Shown in pieces: positions 56,375 to 64,000 of a stretch of DNA of 64,000 nt. Position 1 is the stretch's first letter. Each line of letters opens with the position of its first letter. The position numbers and the translations under genes were made by a program. The notes beneath the pieces were generated by a model, which was not told the origin of the DNA, did no database searches, and was given only the letters and a program-made list of their open reading frames with translations. Source of the stretch: an uncultured Desulfosoma sp. (GTDB taxonomy: Bacteria > Desulfobacterota > Syntrophobacteria > Syntrophobacterales > DSM-9756); assembly GCA_937960435.1 (NCBI GenBank), contig CALGPN010000016.1:61336-125335 (forward strand), given 5' to 3'.

Positions 56375-57114
56375 GACGTCCTCCTGGCGATGATGCGGTA
56401 TCCCAAGGGCATGAAGGGCGATTCCGGTAAAAACCGACTCAGCAGCCAGCCGGAGAGATTAACGAGCAAAATGAGCAAGCTTAGCAAAGGTGCGAGGATT
56501 ATGGAAGGGTGTCGGCGCTCGACCGCGTCGAGCATGCCCTTGGCCATTGAGATGGCAACAAGTGCTGCGGCGGTTTCTACAGGCCGACCTTGATGCTGAT
56601 AGGAAACGATTTCGAAGCCGTGACCTTGAACTTTGTCCAGAAGGCCATAGAGCGTCCAGCGTTGAAAATCGAACGGTTCATCATGGAGGGGATAGAGAAA
56701 GGGAACTTGGAGAATTAACGCTCCGTAGGGTTTAAGCACCCGTGCCGCTTCACATAAAGCACTTTCCGAATCCGAAAGGTGTTCTAGAACATCGAGGAGC
56801 AATACCGTATCGATGCTGCCATCCCGGAATGGGAGTTGCTGAGCATCGCCGAATACATCGGGAGGGCCTTTGTAACCAAGACGTACGGTAGCAGGGTAAT
56901 CAAGCCCGATGTATCGCGCCCCGGGGCCTAGGGCGGTTTCGGCCCAACGATTGCCGCAGCCGATGTCGAGCACCGTGCCGCGAGCGAAGCGCGTAACCGT
57001 CGCCTGACAAGTTCTGCGATCGCGCAAAACAAGCCACTGGGGATGCAGTGGGGTATGGACTAGCGAAGTGAACCAGGTAAGGTACCTAGAGATGGGCTTG
57101 AAGCGTTCATTCAT
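56371..57114 (-). CDS. SAM-dependent methyltransferase (UbiE/COQ5-like fold)
   Basis: A 247-residue methyltransferase with VLDIGCGNRWAETALGPGA, YIGLDYPATVRLG, FGDAQQLPFRDGSIDTVLLL, DVLEHLSDSESALCEAARVL. A C-terminal hydrophobic helix (ILAPLLSLLILLVNLSGWLL) suggests membrane association. First gene of the two-gene minus-strand unit, overlapping the GT4 by ATGA. Confidence 0.82.
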   Translation of the reverse strand: MNERFKPISRYLTWFTSLVHTPLHPQWLVLRDRRTCQATVTRFARGTVLDIGCGNRWAETALGPGARYIGLDYPATVRLGYKGPPDVFGDAQQLPFRDGSIDTVLLLDVLEHLSDSESALCEAARVLKPYGALILQVPFLYPLHDEPFDFQRWTLYGLLDKVQGHGFEIVSYQHQGRPVETAAALVAISMAKGMLDAVERRHPSIILAPLLSLLILLVNLSGWLLSRFLPESPFMPLGYRIIARRTS

Positions 57115-57131
57115 GTGTGTCCCTCATGTAT

Positions 57132-58133
57132 TTATAAACTAATAGGATGAATTAAAGTGGAGCGGTTGAAAAGGAAAAAACGCGTGGTGGCGAGTGAGGG
57201 GAAATTCAATGCCGAATGCAGGACGCAGGCACGGATAGTGGCCTTGTCGCATGGCAATAAGACCGTAGCGAGCCCGGCCTCAGTATCCAATTCCGGACAA
57301 TCATGAGGCCTTATAACGAACAGATACTGGTGGGTTTGATCCTGTTGTTTCAAGGCGCGCATGGGTGTCCTGGCATTGCGAGCCGCCGAAGCCAAGCCAT
57401 GGTTGCGCAGGCACGCGATGCGCGGCAAGGTTTTCTCCAAGTTTTCTCCGCAGACCAAGAGATGATGGAGGCGCCGAACATCCTCGAGGCGACCGTTGAA
57501 GCGCTTTGCGGGGCCTTTGGTCCAGGGCCGACGGAGGTAGGTCACGGGATGCTCGCTGGTGAAAGTTCTACAGTGCGTACCGTAGAGTTGTTCTACCGTG
57601 GGGGAGCACTCTTCTGAGGTGATGAAGCGGTCGGTGCCGGCCTTAATAATGTTGTTCGCAATGACCGTGCGGATACGAAGGAGGCAGACCTTGGTGAAAG
57701 CATGAAGAAACGCGCGTAGTGTCCGTAAGGACACGAAGATTGTTGGCTGAACGAACGCTGAAGGCCCGGTGCCATCCAGGGCGATACGAAGATACTGGCG
57801 CTTGCCTTTATCGACCGACTGAGGCTGACATTTGACTTTGATGTGGACAAAGCCCAGAACGTAAGCTGGCTTGAAGGCGGCTCTGTCCTCTGTGAGCAAA
57901 AGGGATTTGGGATAATTGCTTACCCCGTAATGCCTCGGACAGCGGTCCAGCCCAGAACCCAACACCTTTGGTTTGATGATCAGTTCGGCTACGGCCGACA
58001 TGTCATCGAGCGGTAACCACAAGGTTTTTGACAGCTCTACCACACTCGCCTCCCAGCCAAGTGTGGAAGTCGTTTGCAGCCGGTGCGGCATGCTGCCGCG
58101 CTCTGAAAATTCATGTGCTGTCGCTGCTTGCAA
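57132..58133 (-). pseudogene. IS481-family transposase relic without DDE residues
   Basis: A 333-codon open frame matches IS481 transposases block by block: LWLPLDDMSAVAE, SGLDRCPRHYGVSN, VLGFVHIKVKCQPQ, FLHAFTKVCLLRIRTV, DRFITSEE, RPWTKGPAKRFNGR, ENLEKTL, ARTPMRALK and LFVIRPHDCPELDT. The catalytic triad is lost: the first D (VHID) is K, the second D (TDN) is N, and the glutamate (VERFN) is K. The HTH start is missing, and the frame runs past the normal end. It is not active. It lies at the right inner edge of the island. Confidence 0.8.
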
Positions 58134-58383
58134 GCCGTGGCTTCACCCGCCCTAGTTACCATTGCGCGCGGCAGCGCGGAGGCTCCGAGGCGGACTCATT
58201 CCTACAAGCCATTTTTTCGTCTCCCTTGGAATTCAGTTCGTCAACCTTTGTGCAGGGTAATGCTCGCGGCATGCGAGCACCTCGATCGATCTATGGCGCA
58301 ACATTGAAGAGTTCACTCCAGATGGGCCACGCAACCGTGAACCGACGAAGTGTTGGCAGTATGGCATGATCCGGGCACTCAGA

Positions 58384-58554
58384 TGATTGACCAAGATCAT
58401 CTGGAGATGAGGATTCCGAAGAGGTTGCGGTGCCCGATAAGACTGCCGCTCTACCATGACGTGCCCTTCCCCTGACCGTCAATAGGCTCCGAAACGGACT
58501 CAGCGTTTCCATACACCCTGAAACCTTTGGAAACAAGCCGTTTGGGTGCCTGGT
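58384..58554. repeat. Right copy of 171-bp island-flanking direct repeat
   Basis: 167/171 identical to 50364-50534. It holds the first ~24 codons of yheT (ATG at 58457, minus strand), after which identity ends and the frame is disrupted by island sequence; on its other side it runs into the lexA promoter. So the ancestral yheT-lexA junction is here. Confidence 0.95.
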
Positions 58555-58576
58555 GTGACAAGTTGGAGAGGGCGGC

Positions 58577-58606
58577 TTGACTTTCACCCTATATCCACCC
58601 TATCCT
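58577..58606 (+). promoter_or_regulatory. Putative lexA promoter with CACCCTAT direct repeat
   Basis: TTGACT (58577-58582), 18-base spacer and TATCCT (58601-58606). The spacer and -10 contain CACCCTAT twice (58586-58593 and 58597-58604), an 11-bp period, the spacing used by direct-repeat LexA operators. It may be the autoregulatory SOS box of this lineage; not a known consensus. Confidence 0.5.
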
Positions 58607-58654
58607 TTTATGGAAAGACAAAGAAAGATGCCCAAAGAAATAAGGAGGCTGGCC

Positions 58655-59269
58655 ATGACGCTCACCCCGGCCCAAAAACGAGTGCACGATTTTCTGCAGA
58701 CCTACTTGGCCATTCACGGCCATGCCCCGTCGTACGAGGAAATTCGAAAACACTTGGGGTTCCGGTCCCTCAACGCCGTCTACAAGCATGTGAAACAGCT
58801 GGAGCAACGGGGTTATGTGCGAAGCCTCGGCAAGAATCGAAAACGCGCCCTCGAACTGGTGGAACTTCGCAGCGGCGGCGCCTCCATCCCTTTTCTGGGG
58901 GTGGTGGCGGCCGGAACGCCCATCGAAGCCGTGGAAGTTCCGGAAACGGTGGACGTTCCCGAAAGCTTGCTGGCCGGGGGCGAGCATTTTGCCTTGAGAG
59001 TGCGGGGGGATTCCATGATTGAAGAAGGGATCCGGGAAGGAGACATCCTCATCGTCAAAAAACAGCCCACGGCCGAAAACGGGCAAACGGTGGTGGCCTT
59101 GGTGGGCGGTGAAGCGACGGTGAAGCGGTTTTTCCTTCAGGGTCCCGCCGTGGAGTTGCGGCCCGCCAACAGTGCCATGGCTTCCTTGGTGGTTCCTGCG
59201 GACAAAGTGGAAATTGTCGGAGTGGTGGTGGGCTTGGTGCGCCACTATCGGCATCGGCTGGGGTTATGA
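58655..59269 (+). CDS. lexA: LexA SOS repressor
   Basis: A 204-residue repressor starting at ATG 58655 (AAGGAGG upstream). The winged helix is LTPAQKRVHDFLQTYLAIHG, GHAPSYEEIRKHLGF and NAVYKHVKQLEQRGYV. The self-cleavage site is the Ala-Gly in VVAAGTP; the catalytic Ser is in GDSMIEEGI and the Lys in ATVKRFF. It represses DNA-damage genes and cleaves when RecA-activated. It lies directly right of the island repeat. Confidence 0.95.
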   Translation: MTLTPAQKRVHDFLQTYLAIHGHAPSYEEIRKHLGFRSLNAVYKHVKQLEQRGYVRSLGKNRKRALELVELRSGGASIPFLGVVAAGTPIEAVEVPETVDVPESLLAGGEHFALRVRGDSMIEEGIREGDILIVKKQPTAENGQTVVALVGGEATVKRFFLQGPAVELRPANSAMASLVVPADKVEIVGVVVGLVRHYRHRLGL

Positions 59270-59402
59270 GGCGGGCTGCACCCGTGGAGGGCGATTTCGG
59301 GGGTAAAGACGTCGGCGTTTTTCGGACGGCTGTCTTAGGGGTGTGCTTTAAGCCCTGAGGACCGTCGCCGAGCCGTGCGGGGCTTTGGAGGGCGTGACAC
59401 GG

Positions 59403-59440
59403 AGCCCTTTCCCTGTTATGGGGAAAGGGCTTCATTTTTT
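59403..59440 (+). terminator. Terminator after lexA
   Basis: An 11-pair perfect stem (AGCCCTTTCCC / GGGAAAGGGCT), seven-base loop, followed by TCATTTTTT. Clear intrinsic terminator. Confidence 0.9.
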
Positions 59441-59482
59441 GAGTCTTTTAATACAGATCGCCTACAACGCCGGACGAAAGTC

Positions 59483-60685
59483 ATGACTTACCATCCCATG
59501 GATCGCAATATCGGCCTTTTTGCGGCCTACCGTGTGCTGTTTAATCTACGTTTTTACTATCCGGTCTTCGCTTTGTTTTACAGGGATGCCGGTGTCAGCC
59601 TGGAGCAATTTGCATGGCTGCAAGGACTGTGGTCGCTCACCATCATTGTCTTCGAAGTCCCGTCCGGGATGCTGGCGGACACCATCGGCAGACGCACGAC
59701 GCTTCGGCTGGCCGGCTTCCTGGCCGTTTTGGAAATGATCATTTTTGCAGTGTCAACGGATGTGGTGGGGTTCGCCGTCAATCGTATTCTCAGCGGATTC
59801 AACGAAAGTTTGGCCTCGGGGGCGGATTCGGCCCTGCTCTACGATTCGCTGAAAGCCCGAGGTCGTGAAGGAGAATACAAGAAATGGCTGGGCGCGGCCC
59901 AGTTCTACGGCCTCACCCTTGGGTCCTTGTCCACCATGGCGGGAAGCTACCTCTATACGTGGGGGATCAGATACCCCATCTGGGTCACCGCCGGATGCAT
60001 GGCGTTGGCGGCCGTTGTTTCTCTTTTCTTCAAAGAACCCACGGCTTCCATACACCGGTTCACCTGGCGCGACGAAACACGTTTGCTTAAGGACAGCATC
60101 AAGGATCTCACGAGCAGCCGATCGCTTCTTTACCTGGTGGCCTTGATCGTCGTGGTGGACACGGGGGCCCGAATCGTTCTGGTGCACAATTCCCTCTATT
60201 ATGAGGAACTGCTCATCCCGGTGGTTTGGTTCGGTGCGGTAGGCGTTGGGGTGCGCCTGATCACCTCGGTGGTTTCCAAAAACGCGTACGGGATAGACAG
60301 GAAGCTCGGGTTTTTTCGGTCTTCGCTGGTCATGATCGCTCTCATGACGGCGGGCTTTTGGGGTATGGCCGTCATGATCCCCTACTACGGGATCGCCTTC
60401 GTCCCCGTGGTGACCTCCGGCATGTACTTTCTCACGCTGACCGTGGAGGGCGAGATCAATCGGCGCATCCCCAGCGAGCGTCGGGCGACGGTTTTGAGTC
60501 TGAAAAACATGGCGGTCAATCTGGCTTTTGCCGCGGGCATGCCCCTTTTCGCCTGGGCGTCGCACGGAGGCCTTCAGAGGGGTTTTCAAAGCCTTGCCGC
60601 CGTGTTCACGGTCCTTGCGGGCATGGTGCTGTGGTCCTCACGCCGGATGTGGAACCCCGCCCACGAGAAACTTCGGGACATCTAA
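59483..60685 (+). CDS. MFS transporter
   Basis: A 400-residue protein with about 12 hydrophobic segments. The loop 2-3 motif A-like GMLADTIGRRTTLRLAG identifies the major facilitator superfamily; a central cytosolic loop (RFTWRDETRLLKDSIKDL) and a second half follow. The substrate is unknown; the family includes drug and metabolite exporters. Start ATG 59483 after GACGAAAG is moderate; ATG 59498 is an alternative. Convergent with the small Cys protein. Confidence 0.82.
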   Translation: MTYHPMDRNIGLFAAYRVLFNLRFYYPVFALFYRDAGVSLEQFAWLQGLWSLTIIVFEVPSGMLADTIGRRTTLRLAGFLAVLEMIIFAVSTDVVGFAVNRILSGFNESLASGADSALLYDSLKARGREGEYKKWLGAAQFYGLTLGSLSTMAGSYLYTWGIRYPIWVTAGCMALAAVVSLFFKEPTASIHRFTWRDETRLLKDSIKDLTSSRSLLYLVALIVVVDTGARIVLVHNSLYYEELLIPVVWFGAVGVGVRLITSVVSKNAYGIDRKLGFFRSSLVMIALMTAGFWGMAVMIPYYGIAFVPVVTSGMYFLTLTVEGEINRRIPSERRATVLSLKNMAVNLAFAAGMPLFAWASHGGLQRGFQSLAAVFTVLAGMVLWSSRRMWNPAHEKLRDI

Positions 60686-60888
60686 GGTTTTCTCCCTCGG
60701 CCGCCGCATGCGGGGCAGAAGGCGTTGGCATAGTCGACGCAGCACGCCCCCGGAGTGACGGCGGGTTCTATGCCGCAGACAAGCCCCGTGCCGCAGCACG
60801 TCGGGCAGATGGCACCCGTGTCTTCTTCGGTGAAGCTTGAGACGGTCTTTTCTTGATGGGTTTCATTGGCGGTGGGCGAAGTCTTCAT
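60682..60888 (-). CDS. Zinc-knuckle microprotein (CxxC ... CPACGGRG)
   Basis: A 68-residue protein, ATG 60888 behind GGAGGTCG. Two DnaJ-like half fingers: AICPTCCGTGLVCG and FCPACGGRGRKP, separated by CCVDY. Seven cysteines in 40 residues suggest one or two Zn sites. It is convergent with the MFS gene (4 bases overlap) and divergent from the NtrC-type regulator. Function unknown; similar CxxCxGxG tails occur in chaperone cofactors and rubredoxin-like folds. Confidence 0.7.
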   Translation of the reverse strand: MKTSPTANETHQEKTVSSFTEEDTGAICPTCCGTGLVCGIEPAVTPGACCVDYANAFCPACGGRGRKP

Positions 60889-60980
60889 GGGCGACCTCCA
60901 GGAGGCCATCTTGTCCATAAATGAAAAAAATGCAACATAAGATCGTCACGCGAACAGGTCCTTTCACTTGAGTGGGCCGC

Positions 60981-62468
60981 ATGCGACTGCCGAAGATTCT
61001 CTTTGTGGAAGATGATGCGTCGTTACGCCTGACCCAGAGCCTGTATTTGGAGCAGGAGGGGTTTGCGGTGGTACCGGCGTCCAGCCGCGCGGAGGCGCGC
61101 CGGGCTCTGCGGGATGAGCCGTTCGATGCCGTGGTCACGGACCTGCGCCTCGGGGAGAGCAGCGGTTTGGAGGTTTTGGCCGATGTGAGGGAACTGAGGC
61201 CGGAAGCCGAAACGGTGGTCATCACAGGCTACGGGTCCGTGGAAAGCGCTGTGGAAGCCATGAAGCGGGGCGCTTATGACTACCTCACCAAGCCCGTGGA
61301 CCCCGAACTCCTGGCTCGGATTCTGCGCAAGGCTCTGGAACGGCAACAGTTGCGTCGCCAAGTGGAGCATTTGACCCGACGTTTTGCGGAGCACGCCGGC
61401 CTCAATCGCGTCGTGGCGGAAAGCCCGGCCATGAAAACCGTCCTGGCCCGATTGGATGATGTGGCTGCAAGCGACGCCCCGGTTTTGATCGAAGGGGAAA
61501 GCGGCACCGGCAAGGAACTCATGGCCCAGTGGATCCATCAGCGCAGCCGCCGCGCCGCTGGGCCTTTCGTCGGCATCAATTGCGGGGCGGTGCCGGAGAC
61601 GCTTTTGGAGACGGAACTTTTCGGGCATGTCCGCGGGGCTTTTACGGGAGCCCATCAGCACAAGAAAGGCCTGCTGGAAGCGGCCGATGGCGGCACGCTG
61701 TTTTTGGACGAAGTGGGGGAAATTTCTCCAGCTTTTCAGGTGAAATTGCTGCGAACCCTTCAAGAGGGGACGGTGCGCCGCGTGGGCTCCGTCAAGGAGA
61801 CCGCCGTCGATGTGCGTTTCATTGCGGCGAGCAACCAGAATGTCGCTCGCCTTGTGCAGGAAGGTCGCTTCCGTCAGGATCTCTACTACCGCATCAACGT
61901 GGTGCCCATTTTTTTGCCGCCCCTTCGGGAAAGGCGGGAAGACATTCTTCCGCTGGCGCGGTCTATTCTGGAGCGGCTGAGCCATCGAATGGGGCGAAGG
62001 GTTCCGGAACTCAGCCCGGCAGCCCGGCGGCTTCTCCTGGAATATTCTTGGCCGGGAAACGTCCGCGAACTGGAAAACGTCCTGGAACGCGTGCTGATTT
62101 TTTCCCGAGCCGATCGGATCGATGCCGACGATCTTCATTTGGAGCCTCACGGAGTCGGGTTGAAAGCGGTTTCGAGCCAAGACCTCATCCGGCCCTCACA
62201 GGATGGGGTGGCTGCCTCGGCCGTTCCGGGAAAGGTCCCGCCTCGGGCGCAACGGAAAGATCACGGGGCTGCGGACGAAAGGGCGGAAGCCCCTCCCGGG
62301 GATGCCGCCGTGGGGGATGACCTTCCCTTGGCCGAAGTGGAACGGCGTCATATCCTTTCGGTCCTTTCCCGATGCGGCCATAACAAGACGAAAGCCGCCG
62401 CCGTCCTGGGCATCGGCACCAACACCCTGTGGCGCAAACTAAAAAAGTACGGCCATGAAGCCTCCTAG
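60981..62468 (+). CDS. Sigma-54-dependent NtrC-family response regulator
   Basis: A 495-residue activator. Receiver with ILFVEDDASL, phospho-Asp in VVTDLRLGES, Lys in LTKPVDPELL; AAA+ domain with Walker A GESGTGKELMAQW, the sigma-54 contact loop GAFTGA and Walker B GGTLFLDEVGE; Fis-type HTH at the end (NKTKAAAVLGIGTNTLWRKL). It opens promoters of sigma-54 RNA polymerase. ATG 60981 chosen; GTG 60972 is possible. Overlaps the kinase gene by 14 bases. Confidence 0.93.
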   Translation: MRLPKILFVEDDASLRLTQSLYLEQEGFAVVPASSRAEARRALRDEPFDAVVTDLRLGESSGLEVLADVRELRPEAETVVITGYGSVESAVEAMKRGAYDYLTKPVDPELLARILRKALERQQLRRQVEHLTRRFAEHAGLNRVVAESPAMKTVLARLDDVAASDAPVLIEGESGTGKELMAQWIHQRSRRAAGPFVGINCGAVPETLLETELFGHVRGAFTGAHQHKKGLLEAADGGTLFLDEVGEISPAFQVKLLRTLQEGTVRRVGSVKETAVDVRFIAASNQNVARLVQEGRFRQDLYYRINVVPIFLPPLRERREDILPLARSILERLSHRMGRRVPELSPAARRLLLEYSWPGNVRELENVLERVLIFSRADRIDADDLHLEPHGVGLKAVSSQDLIRPSQDGVAASAVPGKVPPRAQRKDHGAADERAEAPPGDAAVGDDLPLAEVERRHILSVLSRCGHNKTKAAAVLGIGTNTLWRKLKKYGHEAS

Positions 62469-63555
62469 ACGCCGCCCCTTCGCTTTGTTGGACCCCGAAA
62501 GCCTCCGTGCCGTGCTCGACAGCATGGAAGACCGAATCTATGTGGTGGACCGGGATTATCGCATCCGGTTCATGAACTGGTCCTTGCGCAGCGACATGGG
62601 CGAGGGCGAGGGCGCTCTGTGTTATGAGTTTTTCGGGCACGATCGAGACACCTGCGACCAATGTCAGCACGGGATGAGCTCCTTCGAACCGGAGCGGCGT
62701 AGGGAATGGATGTCCCCCAACAACGGCCGCATCTACGAGGTGTCGGTGTCGCCGCTTCACGGACCCGACGGCAGCATTTCGCGGCTGCATATCATGCGGG
62801 ACATCACGGAGCGCAAGGCGCTGGAAAAGGAGCTCTACGAACACACGCGATCTTTGGAAGCGAAGGTCAAGGAGCAGGCGGAAGCCCTTTTTCGGCGCGA
62901 AAGACTGTCCCTTTTAGGTGAAATCGCGGCGGGACTGGCCCACGAACTGCGCACGCCCCTCGGGGCCATCCTCACCGGGGCCAAGCTGTTGGAAAAGGAT
63001 TTCGTCGAGCCGGCGCGACGGGCCGTGATCCTGGAGCTGATCCGGAACGAAACCGCACGCCTGGAAAGAAAGCTCGCCGAATTCCTCCAGTATGCCCGAG
63101 GACGTCTTCCGGAAAAGAAACCTACCGCGGTGAGCGGCCTTCTGGAGGAAGTGCGGACGGTTTTGGCGGCCGATGTCGCCTTGGTCGGCCGGGTGCGCAT
63201 CCATGTGGTCGCTTCGGCCGACGTGGATCCTTTCCCCCTGGATGGAGAGCTCATCAAGGAAGTGTTGCTGAACCTCGGCCAAAACGCTCTCCAATCCCTT
63301 GGCGGCTCGGGGGAACTGCACCTGGAGGCGAAAAAGAGCGCCGAGGGTCTGGAGATCGTCGTGCGGGACAACGGACCGGGCATTCCTTCCAGCGATATCC
63401 CTCAGGTGTTCAAACCTTTTTTCACGCGCCGCGCTTCGGGAACCGGTCTTGGACTGGCCATATGCAAAGACATCGTGGAAGCCCACGGCGGCCGGATCAC
63501 CGTCTCCAGCCTTCCCCACGTGCACACCACGTTCCGTATTACTCTTCCCGGGTGA
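62455..63555 (+). CDS. PAS-domain NtrB-type histidine kinase
   Basis: A 366-residue cytoplasmic kinase. PAS domain (residues ~15-125, MEDRIYVVDRDYRI and ITERKALEKEL) contains a Cys cluster CDQCQHG that could bind metal or Fe-S. Then LSLLGEIAAGLAHELRTPLG with the phospho-His and HATPase motifs EVLLNLGQNALQSL, VVRDNGPGIPS, TGLGLAICKDIVEAHGG. It has no transmembrane helix, so the cue is cytoplasmic. Partner of the NtrC-type regulator. Confidence 0.92.
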   Translation: MKPPRRRPFALLDPESLRAVLDSMEDRIYVVDRDYRIRFMNWSLRSDMGEGEGALCYEFFGHDRDTCDQCQHGMSSFEPERRREWMSPNNGRIYEVSVSPLHGPDGSISRLHIMRDITERKALEKELYEHTRSLEAKVKEQAEALFRRERLSLLGEIAAGLAHELRTPLGAILTGAKLLEKDFVEPARRAVILELIRNETARLERKLAEFLQYARGRLPEKKPTAVSGLLEEVRTVLAADVALVGRVRIHVVASADVDPFPLDGELIKEVLLNLGQNALQSLGGSGELHLEAKKSAEGLEIVVRDNGPGIPSSDIPQVFKPFFTRRASGTGLGLAICKDIVEAHGGRITVSSLPHVHTTFRITLPG

Positions 63556-63860
63556 CCGTGCCATTTTGGTCGAGTCGAAAGCCCTGCCTTCCATTGTGGA
63601 AAGGATGCATTCCAAAACGGAATGGTCGGCGTTCACGAACGTCGGCATCTATGGACGTTTCGGCGGCGTCGGCGTTCGCTCGGCTCATCCCGATCCTTGA
63701 AGGTGTCTGGGTGTGAACTCTTCCTCGTGTTGGTTGGCACGGAGTTTGACTCCTTAAAAAATCAGACGGCGGGCGATTCGCGCTGTGCAGAGAGATTTCG
63801 GGGAAAGGGGCGTTGGGCCGATTTCCCTAAGGTTTTGGCATGAAATGATGGAGGACGGTC
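63556..63860. other. 305-base regulatory region before the CooS-like gene
   Basis: No supported open frame. It holds the sigma-54 promoter candidate at 63735-63749 and a GGAGG ribosome site at 63850-63854. No terminator for the kinase gene was recognised. Confidence 0.5.
63735..63749 (+). promoter_or_regulatory. Putative sigma-54 (-24/-12) promoter
   Basis: TGGCACG-N4-TTGA matches the consensus TGGCACG-N4-TTGC(A/T) at all positions but the -12 C (here A). It lies ~110 bases before the CooS-like ATG and right after an NtrC/NtrB-type pair, which would be the natural activator. Confidence 0.55.
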
Positions 63861-64000
63861 ATGGCCGAGGAAAAAGAGAAGAAGCAGAAGGGGTATAATT
63901 TTCGGGATTTTTCCACGTGTGAAGCGACGATACAGATGCTGCAGAAGGCGGCGTCGGAGGGTGTAGAGACGGCGTTTCAGCGGGCGGCGGAGATGAAGGC
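63861..64000 (+). CDS. cooS: Anaerobic carbon-monoxide dehydrogenase catalytic subunit (CooS)-like, partial
   Basis: The first 46 residues run to the window edge: basic/acidic start (MAEEKEKKQKGYNFRDFSTC), then EATIQMLQKAASEGVETAFQ and RAAEMK. The A-x(2)-GVETA-x-x-RA-x-x-MK stretch matches CooS N-termini just before the Cys cluster that binds the D/B iron-sulfur clusters. The Cys cluster itself lies beyond the window, so the call rests on a short block. ATG 63861 follows GGAGG. Confidence 0.6.
   Translation, partial: MAEEKEKKQKGYNFRDFSTCEATIQMLQKAASEGVETAFQRAAEMK

Noticed and set aside
58577..58654. Extended LexA start at 58577
   Set aside because: It would place the start inside the promoter; ATG 58655 has AAGGAGG and matches the normal LexA N-terminus.

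Overview
The window reads as a chromosomal segment of a GC-rich anaerobic or microaerophilic bacterium, most likely a Desulfobacterota/Syntrophobacterales-type sulfate reducer or syntroph. This is an inference from gene content: an anaerobic cobalamin branch, a short-chain acyl-CoA/leucine degradation cluster, a CooS-like carbon monoxide dehydrogenase start at the right edge, sigma-54 regulation and an Fe-S photolyase-like protein. No marker gene in the window fixes the taxonomy. I saw no rRNA, tRNA or CRISPR array.

Layout. 0-5 kb: Hsp20 edge fragment, an MBL-fold hydrolase, a secreted small protein, and a periplasmic-type catalase-peroxidase divergent from a MarR regulator. 5.2-6.5 kb: a decayed tract holding a broken flavodoxin-type reductase and the C-terminal remnant of an ADP-forming acyl-CoA synthetase. 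6.6-11.5 kb: a coiled-coil repeat protein with a nuclease-like end, an SRPBCC protein, a PNPOx-like flavoprotein, then a minus-strand operon of an ArsA-type ATPase, a small Cys/His-rich protein and a photolyase-related protein. 11.7-14.3 kb: a three-gene lipid A/glycan modification operon. 14.3-14.8 kb: two tandem paralogous microproteins. 15-19 kb: a PAS-LuxR regulator and a Cpx-like envelope stress module (CpxP-like gene divergent from response regulator plus kinase). 19.9-25.2 kb: cobalamin genes cbiA-cbiP-cbiB-cobD. 25.2-29.2 kb: myo-inositol phosphate synthase with a small partner, Ogt, an MBL hydrolase and a PrmA-like methyltransferase. 29.3-34.4 kb: isovaleryl-CoA dehydrogenase, methylglutaconyl-CoA hydratase-like, carboxyltransferase and HMG-CoA-lyase-like genes. 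34.5-37.1 kb: uncharacterised envelope genes. 37.5-43.6 kb: dnaK-cbpA-cbpM-clpB chaperone cluster. 44.2-49.9 kb: a complete 2-oxoglutarate dehydrogenase operon.

50.4-58.6 kb is a distinct island. A 171-bp near-identical direct repeat (copies exactly 8,020 bp apart) brackets a surface-polysaccharide gene set (aminotransferase, ATP-grasp, LPG-flippase-like membrane protein, two methyltransferases, a GT4 glycosyltransferase) and an IS481-type transposase relic whose catalytic triad is lost. The repeat carries the 5' end of a YheT-like hydrolase gene; the left copy continues into an internally deleted yheT, and the right copy leads into lexA. 58.6-64 kb: lexA, an MFS transporter, a zinc-knuckle microprotein, an NtrC/NtrB-type pair, and then a putative sigma-54 promoter in front of the truncated CooS-like gene.
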